From Adenophora triphylla var. japonica (Eukaryota > Streptophyta > Magnoliopsida > Asterales > Campanulaceae), in NCBI GenBank assembly GCA_022495995.1, contig JAFEMH010006970.1, positions 42,891-106,890 of the forward strand: a stretch of DNA of 64,000 bases, written 5' to 3'. Below are positions 56,790-64,000 of this stretch, piece after piece; the stretch's first letter is position 1; each line of letters opens with the position of its first letter. The notes below the pieces were generated by a model that was given only the letters and a program-made list of their open reading frames with translations, was not told the DNA's origin and did not search any database. The position numbers were made by a program, and so were the translations under genes.

Positions 56790-57510
56790 TGGCCGATTGC
56801 CACCGGGCCGGTACTCTAAGTGATGGTGAGCTCAACTCGGTTAGCCAGTGGCCTCGTTTACCATGAGCAGCAAAGCCGAGGGTAACTTTGGCGTTGCAGA
56901 ATCTGACAATAAGGACCGGATCCTTGGTGTCATCAGGATATCTGGAATAGATGATGTTGACGAAGTCGTCGTCAGTCACTTGATCAGAGGGATTCTTCGT
57001 CGTGTCAACCAGTAACTTCCAATTGTCGGATAGCTGCCTGTACTGGACGTTGAGCTTGACAATTTCCATAGTGTTGGAGCCTTGGTCATAGGTGACCTGA
57101 TCGGAACGAGTGCCGTCCTCGAAACTGAGCATGTGAATGCAGAGGTCTGTCCGCGGGTCTGCCGCGTCCTCGACTCCGGAGAGTCCTGACTCGTCGTCGT
57201 CTGATGGCTCAACCCAAACGTAGGGACGTATTGCGTCCGGGTGCGTTGCTGGAGCTGCTAGAAAAACATCATGCCCTTCACTGGAGAAGAGGGGTGCAGC
57301 GGGTAGTTCCTCATGGAGGACATCCCATACGACTTCCATGCATTCATCACGAGTGTGACGATGCTTGTTGACTTTTATCACGAAAATCTCTTCGCCTGGC
57401 GGGGCCAGAGAGTTGGTTTGAAGAATACTGACGAATCTCCGACTGGAGACAGGGGGTTTATGTGCCCGCATCATGGCGATGCTCAGTGTTTCTTTCCAAT
57501 CTGCCTCCAA
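56770..57510 (-). CDS. Unknown ORF X1 downstream of protease copy 2 (246 codons)
   Basis: Continues from protease copy 2 after a one-base frame change (57510 against the end of the preceding frame at 57483). It contains PYVWVEPSDDDESG, LCIHMLSFEDGTRSD and DDFVNIIYSRYPDDTKDP. The phrase LCIHMLSFEDG resembles LSINMLQFDSA in X2, so X1 and X2 may be related or parts of one protein. No known domain. Start inferred from the frame only. Confidence 0.5.
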   Translation of the reverse strand: MEADWKETLSIAMMRAHKPPVSSRRFVSILQTNSLAPPGEEIFVIKVNKHRHTRDECMEVVWDVLHEELPAAPLFSSEGHDVFLAAPATHPDAIRPYVWVEPSDDDESGLSGVEDAADPRTDLCIHMLSFEDGTRSDQVTYDQGSNTMEIVKLNVQYRQLSDNWKLLVDTTKNPSDQVTDDDFVNIIYSRYPDDTKDPVLIVRFCNAKVTLGFAAHGKRGHWLTELSSPSLRVPARWQSASAVSQA

Positions 57511-58150
57511 ATGTTGGAAACGACAGTTGAACTTGATGTATCAGACCGCTCTGTGGTCCGCCCGCCGAGTACGTTTACATAGTTAGCATCTCCGGACTCT
57601 GAGGGATTCTGATGAGATTTGCCCCGATAGTCCCCTGGTCGGTTTGAAGGAGGTAGCCCCGGTGCCTGGCTGCGGGCACGCTTGGCTATCGTCTCGGCTT
57701 CGTTTCCTATGAGGAAACTGTCCCCTCTGATGACTTCAAGATCTCCCTGCCGGTTAATGAACTTGACGCACTGATGGAGAGTGGAAGCTATGGCTTTCAT
57801 GTGATGCAGCCAAGGGCGTCCCAACAGAGCCGTGAATTCGGATGGAATGTCCATCACGTGGAATTTCACTGGCACCATTTGGGTTTCGAACCAGAGTTCT
57901 AGAGTCACCGTCCCCTGGATGAGACGAGACGTGCTGTCGTAGGCCTTGATAGTCCGGGTAGACGGAATCGATGGCTTTCGTTGATACGGAGGGCTCGCAT
58001 CATGCCGAGAGGGAGAACGTTAACGGCTGACCCGTTATCTACCAATACTCCGGGAGTGATATGGTGTTGAGCTTGAGAGTAATGTACGTAGCTTCATTGT
58101 GCCCCGAGGCATCTCTCGGTAGGTCTTCGTCACGTAACGTGATCATACTA
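57483..58150 (-). pseudogene. Protease domain, copy 2
   Basis: HNEATYITLKLNTI near 58110 and FHVMDIPSEFTALLGRPWLH near 57870, followed by IASTLHQCVKF, parallel the same segments of copy 1 (FQVLDIPITFTAILGRPWLH, VASTFHQCIKF). The active-site stretch lies between them in a shifted frame. A second protease in one element is unusual and points to a tandem duplication or recombination between related elements. Confidence 0.7.
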
Positions 58151-58819
58151 CCATAGAGTCGGGAATCGTAGATCTCGGTCTCTATCCTGAGAAGGAGAGT
58201 CATCAAGCCATCCGTTTCGTCTTCCTCTTGCGAGGTAAAGCCTTTCCGGAGCCTCGGGATATTGTGTTGAGGCCGTTGGTGGCGGTTGCCGCCCTTGGTT
58301 AGCACGTTGATCGAGTGCGAGTGCCAAGCCGATTTTGATCTTCCTTTGCCGGTCCGGGCCCCTAAGCCGGACAAGTTGAATCTTAGCCGATCCCGCTGGG
58401 TTAGGCTTCGACCGGTAGTGAGATTACCAAGATCTCGAGGTATTCCCGGTGTCCCAAGGTCCGAACTCGTGTCGCCGGGACTTTTCGGCTTTCCCACCCC
58501 CGTCTCGCTCTAAAGCCGCATGGCCCGGAGGAAGGGAGGACTGGCCGGAGTAGAGTACGTAGTATTCGAACTTCCCGGATGGCTCTCCGAGTGTACTCCA
58601 CACCGGTGTCTCCAGCCTTCATATCTTTCTCTCGCCTGTTGAGAGGACTTCTTCTTCGTTTCTTCTGAGGATTGCTCCGACCATATCTTGGGACTCGTAC
58701 TCCGTGCAAAGTGAGGGGCCACAAACATCGTAGCCGATGTGGACACTTGATGAGGACCCGCCGGAAGAGGCGGAGGGACTGGCTCTCGGCAATCTTCTTG
58801 GGCACCCACTCAATGGAAT

Positions 58820-60100
58820 TCACACCGTTATTGTTGTTCGGAAAAGGGTTTCCGATCGTATTGGTCCCACGGGGCGCTCCAACTTTCCTTCCTCTATCAA
58901 GTTCTGAATTTCGTATCGTAACCCCACGCAGCTTGTCGTGGTACGGCCGTGATACCGATGGAAGGCGCAAGATTTGCTCTTGTCGGCGTTGACTACGGGA
59001 TTCTTGGGTTTGTAATTTGCAACGGGTTTAAGGAGACCTTCCTTGATTAACCCTTCCAAAGATCTTGCTCAATGGGCATATCCAACTTGTCGAAGTGTAC
59101 GGCTGCATCGCTTCGAAGTGGAGTTGTTGCTTATGACTCGGGTTTCGCTGCCCGACCGCCGTCCCCGATGGATGTAGTTGATGCACGTATCTTTCCCTTT
59201 GCTGGGGCCGGTGCGGGATTGAATGCAACCGCCGAGCGGTATCTCGTATGGCCGTGCAAGTAGCCAACTTTTCCTTGAGATCCTTCTCGAACCGTGAGCC
59301 GACATTGACCATGGCCCGGAGATCCGGGAAGAAATGATGATCGATGAGAGTTCCGATGGACGGTCTTAAGCAGGACTTGAAGATCCGCACTGCTCATCCT
59401 TGGAGAGTGGCTCCATGATCTCGTAGAGTTTCCAACTCCACCTCTTGTAGAATTCTCCGACGCTTTCATCCGCTTTCTGCTCGCTGGTGATTAAGTCCTC
59501 GCGACTTGTTTCCCACTCTAAGTTGGATCGGTACCGTTCCCAGAAGATGTTACCGATCTGATCCCGTGTGTGGCGATCCGCAGCTTGACCTCGAAACCAT
59601 CGTAACGCCGAGCTTTTGAGCGTATGCCGGAAGTGGTCGGCCATTTGGCCGGAGGGTTGCTCCTTTCGCTCTCATGCCGAGAACGTAGGTGTCGACATGC
59701 GTTTGAGGACATTCGGTTCCGTCGAATCGGTCCATCTCCGGCATTCTCGAACTTGGCAGGAGAGGCATGACCATTCCCGGATCTCGTGGATTTGAGCGTT
59801 TCCCGCTTTGAGCCGCTCATGGTGGCTTTCTGTGTCTTTCTATCCGTTCGACCATCCAGCTAAGGTTGGGTCCAAGTGGTGGACTGTGAGGCTCGGCGCC
59901 GGGTGCTACCACGTGAGCGGTAGTGATTGGAGGTGGAAGGCTTGATATATGTGGATATATGGGGGCCTTTTCGAACCGTATCGGGGTTTATCCCCGGTGT
60001 TTTGGGATTCGTGTATAGGCAACGGGATGAACCCGGAGGGTATTCAAGGATATTGGCATCTCTGTTCAGATGGTCCAATGCGGTGCGCCGGTGGTATTGA
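58820..60100 (-). pseudogene. Tat-like gag remnant with zinc knuckle
   Basis: Capsid-type pieces in several frames: MDRFDGTECPQTHVDTY near 59720, FRHTLKSSALRWFRGQAADR near 59630, DESVGEFYKRW near 59470. A Tat-type knuckle CAFHRYHGRTTTSCVGLRYE with IQNLIEEGKL lies near 58970-58890 (C-x2-H-x4-H/R-x4-C). Multiple frameshifts. Upstream of 60100 the N-terminus is unclear. Confidence 0.75.
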
Positions 60101-61770
60101 GTGATAGGAGTAGCACCGGCTCGGCCAAATATGACAGGGTTGCCCCGAGAGGTGGCAACGTGAAGCCTAGGTCGGCCTGCTTCCTTGGTTCGAAGGAATC
60201 CCGTAAGTTGGCGGGGGAGGAACCCGGGCCGAAGGTCCGAGGAACCGGTTTCGGGGAATCGTCATCCTCGACCAGACAAAAGTACCGTCTCTGACCGGGG
60301 GATAGCCGCTATACCTCGCTCATTCGTAAGCCGTACCACGAAATTCTCGCCGATCTTCTTCTCGCCTCTTGTGAACCTCACAAGCCCGGATGGCTTCTTC
60401 CAAAGTCATATCTCGTTACCGGTGGCGGGGTCCTTCCCCGTCACGATTTCTCGGTGAGCTAGACATGTCTCGGAAATTCTCGGGCCGAGGGAACCGAGGG
60501 AACCGAAGAACCGTCTCGACGCCGCCGTAACGGTGATTCTCGCAAGGCGCCGACCCGGAAATCTGAACCACTTTCTCGCTCGCCGCAGGGAACGAAAGGA
60601 AGGGTTTAGGCTTCGGAAAGGGGTATTTGGATCAAGGTTTCGGGCTTGTGCAATGTGCAGTTATCGATTCATGTTTACTTAAAGCGCGTTTTCTCAGAGT
60701 CCTAATTGGTTGGAAAAGAGCAAGTCTTCTTTTTCGCAACTAATCCTAGAGCTCTAATCGCGGGATCTCGTCACTACGCTTATAAGCCCCTCTTTTCCAT
60801 TTGTAGATCATCTTTCTCGGGACGGACTATCCCGAGCGAGGTCCTATAAGGCAAGCGAGTTCCACCGACAAAGGAAAAAGTGAATTTAAGGCTAGCTGAT
60901 CACGCAAACTTCCAACGTATGTGACGCACGGGCCACGCCGAAGTCAACGTCCTTAAGTTAAGGCGGGGATCGTGCCAAAATTTCGGCATGACCTCTCCTG
61001 ACTCGCTTGTGCGAGAGACCTTAGCTTTTGGCGTTGGCCAAGTTGTGGCTGGCACGGTACATACGGCGAGGTTTGGTGACACGGCGTCACATTGAACCTT
61101 CGGGTATATTTTTCGGCAGAGCTCCGCATCAAAGTCAAGGCTGAAAAGCTCAAGACTTCGGGTCGGGAACGACCTTCGGTCTCAACCTCTCGAGCTTGAC
61201 TCGGGGCGGAACCCGCGTAAAAAACATACACTTAGGCTTTATGACACGAGCTAAGCCAAAAACCAACCGGGTCTTGGACAAAGTGTGACACAAAGAGTGC
61301 ATGGCTTACACGGGCTAGGATGGGCTGTTTTGGGACGACCCCCACGTGCGCCCCGAAAGGTGTGCACGGACCAATCGGGGTGCAACCGATAAGGCCATCC
61401 CGGGTTATGGGTTGTAGTGTGCAGTGTACCGAGGCAGCAAGTGCTCGTGAAGTGCGGTGTACCGAGGCAGCAAGTGCGAGTAGTGTGCGGTCACTAAAAT
61501 TCCTTTTTTTTTCTAAGTAAAACAGAGATTTTTCAGAATGTGTCTAAAAGCATTATGATGCGCAGTTCAAAAGACAGCAATGGAAATCAAACATGAATGG
61601 GGATGCACAAACATGGTATGATTTTGAAAAGTCGACAATGTAATCCCCTTGAAAAAAACCGTTCGAGGTTTAAAGTAACACACGCACACGAAAACGAGGA
61701 AGGGTAAACGAAAGTTTGACCCACGGAAGACTTTTTTGAAAACAACGGCAGTTTTGAAAAAAGTATCCAA
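60101..61770 (-). other. Leader (5' UTR) of the inner element
   Basis: No coherent ORF. The stretch near 61480-61200 is homologous to the outer element's leader (31850-33065) and shows the state without the solo LTR. Two copies of TGCTGCCTCGGTACAC (minus) lie near 61470 and 61430. Confidence 0.6.
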
Positions 61771-61790
61771 GTCCCCAGCGGGGTCGCCAA
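61771..61790 (-). other. Primer-binding site of the inner element
   Basis: On the minus strand TTGGCGACCCCGCTGGGGAC, one base after the 5' LTR. Two differences from the outer element's site. Confidence 0.82.
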
Positions 61791-61791
61791 C

Positions 61792-63879
61792 TAAAATTAC
61801 CCGAATTTCGCGCGCGGCGAAAGCGGTTGTCTTTCGCGGAGGGTTGGTGTCTGAGACCTCGCTTCATGGGAAGGAAAATGAGGAGTCGCCACGCGGTTTT
61901 GTATTTTGAGCCCAAACGTTGAGAAACGGCTTTTGTGAAAATGGTGTCGTTTTTATTGGTAGCAAAAATTTAGGAAAAGGCTTTCAAAACAAGGGATCAT
62001 TTTTATTGGTAGCAAAAACGAGTAAAAAGCTTTTTTTTTGAGTACCAGAGATTGTTAGGTTCGGAGGTCACGTTACGTTTCAGGAAGAGTATTACGAGAT
62101 CACCCAAAACGCCTCGTATGACGAGTCTTTCTACCTTTCTCGAAAATCGTGTGTGTGTGTGTTTTGAAATGGGGGCTTGAATGAAAATCTTAATCTTGGT
62201 TTGAATGTCAAACGTTGATTAGGTGACTTTGTTGAAAAAGGCGAGCGTTTGAATGACAAACGTCGGTTTGGAGACGAAAATGAGCGTTTGCGTGGCAAAC
62301 GTCGATTTTGAGTCTGAAATGAGCGTTTGCGCGACAAACATCGATTTTGAGTTTGAAATGGAGTTCGAAGGTCGAACTCCGGTTTTTTGAACCGGGCGAG
62401 TCATTGTTAACGATTTTTACGGGAAAAAGCGTATTAAATGATTTTGAGTGTCAAATGGCGGCTTTTAGTTTGAAGATGAGCGTTTGGATGCCAAACGTCA
62501 TTTCGCGCGTTTTGAAAGAGAGTTCGAAGGACGAACTTCGGTTTTGAACCGAGCATTACATTGTTAACGATTTTTACGGGAAAAAGCGTATTAAATGATA
62601 TTGCAATCAATGAATCGGGTTGCGACTCGGACTTTGAAAAGTAAATACTATCACGATCCAAACGGGTCGAACTTGTAAATGACAGTATTTAAAGCAGTAT
62701 CAACGGAATCAAACGATCCGGAATCGTAAATGACGATCAACGAGCCAAAACGACTCGGAAGAGTAAATGACGATCGATGAGCCAAATGGCTCGGAAGGGT
62801 AAAGTTGCATGAAATGTAAAGGACGTTCAACGGATCAAACGGTCCGGAATTGTAAATAACAGAAAAGTAAATGACGATCGACGGATCGATCGATCCAGAG
62901 TTGTAAATGACAAAAAAAAGTAAACGGAACGGGGTCGGAACGCCATTTTAACCCGTGATTACTTCTCTTACGGGAAGAGAAGAGGATCGAGGGGCTAAAA
63001 CGTATCGAACCCCGTTAGACGGAGGCGTCTACATTTCAACGACGTTGTTCGAAACGGTTGTAGCGACTGGCGCGTAAACCGAGACGAAATGAGAGATTAG
63101 AGAGAGGGAGTTATACCTATGGCTAGGGTCGACTCCTTTGGCTCGAGAGGTGTATACGGGATACGGAAAGTAGTTTGGAACGGTGTTTTGGAGTGGAGGA
63201 GGGCGTATTTGATCGAAATACGGAGTTTTCACGCAAAACGAGGTAAAACCAAGGCTCGGAAGGGGTGAGGATCAGTTTAGGCCGTGAGGTTTTGGTGGAG
63301 GGGAGTAATTTTTCGTGTTACAAATGGCTTTGACAGCCTCTCTATTTATAGGTGAAATTTCAGTAGGAGTCCGGCCGGACTTAGGTTGAAATCCAGGGGG
63401 TTTTATGAAACTTTGGGAATTTGAAGGACTTGCTGGCAATTTCTGAAGTCTGCACAGGGAGTACGGCCGGACTTGGACTGTATACCAGGGGTATTTTAGT
63501 CTTTTGGCCTTGATTTCTGATTGAAGGGTGACTAGAGGGACGTGGCATGCTTGCCACGTGCCCTGTGAGTCACCAGATGTGTGGGAGTTCGTTCCCGGGT
63601 CCCGGTTTTGTCCCTTTTTTAAATAACAGTCCGGAAAATGACCGAAACGCCCCCAGAAAGTGCCGGAAAGTGCGTTTTTCAGGGAAAGCCGTACTTTCAT
63701 GTGCGATGACGTGTGTCAAGTATGCTTCGACGTCGGGATGCACGGGGAAGTCCCGGGACGTCTCGTTGGCATGGCAACGGGGAGCTTAACGAAGTTCCGG
63801 TTAACCTGGAGCGGGCCGCTTAACGGATTTCGGTTAACTTTCCGACGGATTTTGACGATCCGGATTTGGGTACTTCACA
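61792..63879 (-). repeat. 5' LTR of the inner element
   Basis: About 2088 bp, partner of 42041-44119. On the minus strand it begins TGTGAAGTACCCAAATCC and ends GGGTAATTTTA. It keeps the same series of short inverted repeats as the 3' LTR and, unlike it, intact promoter palindromes. Confidence 0.92.
63341..63473 (-). promoter_or_regulatory. LTR promoter of the inner element: two palindromes and TATA box
   Basis: On the minus strand: palindrome AGTCCGGCCGTACT (63473-63460, one mismatch from perfect), perfect palindrome AGTCCGGCCGGACT (63381-63368), then TATAAATAGAG (63350-63340) 17 bp further. In the 3' LTR the first copy reads AGTCCCGACT (four bases missing) and the second AGTCCGTCTGACT. Confidence 0.7.
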
Positions 63880-64000
63880 CTCGCGTAAGTGTCCGTGCGG
63901 ACACTTTTGCAAGTAAACATAATCATGAAAAAATCCCATTAAAGTCCACAATATTCCCTCAAATTCGGGAAACCAAAAAAATGGTAATGACATAAGTGTC
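63880..64000 (+). repeat. Resumed 3' LTR of the outer element, cut by the window end
   Basis: Matches the 5' LTR from about 30495 on (GTCCGTGCGGACACTTTTGC, AAAGTCCACAATATTCC). The palindrome lies at 63891-63902. The last bases AAGTGTC look like the start of the next palindrome copy. Confidence 0.85.

Larger units (their letters stand above)
42041..63879 (-). mobile_element. Inner Tat-like Ty3/gypsy retrotransposon, about 21.8 kb
   Basis: Minus strand: 5' LTR 63879-61792, primer site 61790-61771, gag, a duplicated protease, unknown ORFs, RT, RNase H, a second archaeal-type RNase H, integrase (ending 49718), two antisense genes (49323-45705), tandem repeats, a polypurine tract and 3' LTR 44119-42041. 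Integrase after RT, two RNase H domains, lack of a chromodomain and the primer site indicate the Tat/Ogre clade. It lies inside the 3' LTR of the outer element. Immediate flanks CCTGC and CTCGC match at three of five bases only, so no clean target duplication is visible. Frameshifts in gag and RT make it non-functional. Confidence 0.9.
30258..64000 (+). mobile_element. Outer Tat-like Ty3/gypsy element, without visible gag-pol, runs off the window
   Basis: The 5' LTR (30258-31609) is followed by a Tat/Ogre-type primer site (31611-31630). At the other end a polypurine tract CCGAGGGGCTTA abuts TGTAAGTAACCC, the 3' LTR start (41853). That LTR is interrupted at 42040/42041 by the inner element and resumes at 63880. 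The interior (31610-41852) holds a leader homologous to the inner element's leader, a solo-LTR insertion, two antisense genes, 3' untranslated repeats and two further LTR-like blocks. No gag or pol was found, so it is probably a non-autonomous derivative mobilised by relatives. Confidence 0.8.

Noticed and set aside
56308..59263. Plus-strand ORFs over the gag region
   Set aside because: Short, overlapping gag, protease and X1/X2 on the minus strand, with no recognisable content.
60900..61231. Minus-strand ORFs in the inner leader
   Set aside because: The stretch is homologous to non-coding leader of the outer element, and the frames are not conserved there.
42036..63884. 5-bp target duplication of the inner element
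   Set aside because: CCTGC and CTCGC agree at three of five positions only; the other insertions here show perfect or four-of-five matches, so I do not call it.

Overview
The window is nuclear DNA of a flowering plant, almost certainly a eudicot. It has one intact cell-surface receptor gene of the plant LRR receptor-like-protein class, plant-type Ty1/copia and Ty3/gypsy elements with Met-tRNA or Tat-type primer sites, Stowaway-type MITEs and long AT-rich spacers. An asterid is possible, but that rests only on remembered similarity. Nothing looks bacterial, organellar or viral.

Layout. 1-6165: a MITE end, a promoter with four W-box cores, and the intact intronless LRR receptor-like protein gene (2004-5036). 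6166-10348: a 5'-truncated, broken Ty1/copia element with its 3' LTR. 10642-16142 (minus): an old, complete but decayed chromovirus with paired LTRs and a near-matching 5-bp target duplication. 16787-20190: a candidate mariner-ended element holding a tandem array of hairpins. 20775-30250: a decayed unknown coding region split by a young LARD (20995-26781) with 2.75-kb LTRs, only 287 bp of interior and a perfect GTTGG duplication.

30258 to the window end is a nest of two related Tat-like Ty3/gypsy elements in opposite orientation. The outer one (plus strand; 5' LTR 30258-31609, 3' LTR from 41853) has no visible gag-pol. It is interrupted by a solo LTR (32022-33008) and by other LTR-like sequence. 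The inner one (minus strand, 42041-63879, about 21.8 kb) sits inside the outer element's 3' LTR. It carries gag, two protease copies, RT, two RNase H domains and integrase, broken by frameshifts.

The most unusual signal is shared by both Tat-like elements. Each carries two genes antisense to its own genomic RNA, between pol (or where pol would be) and the 3' LTR. Gene A encodes a plant mobile domain (PMD) protein with introns readable only on the antisense strand. Gene B encodes a second mobile-domain-like (DUF7745-like) protein and is intact in the outer element (33673-35046). Each element also has its own GC-rich palindrome, placed just upstream of the LTR TATA box and again just upstream of the antisense genes: GTCCGYRCGGAC in the outer element and AGTCCGGCCGGACT in the inner one. 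Unrelated LTRs in the window carry their own repeated palindromes in a comparable position. My inference is a promoter module linking sense and antisense transcription, possibly read by the antisense-encoded proteins. The sites and the genes are seen directly; the link between them is a hypothesis.
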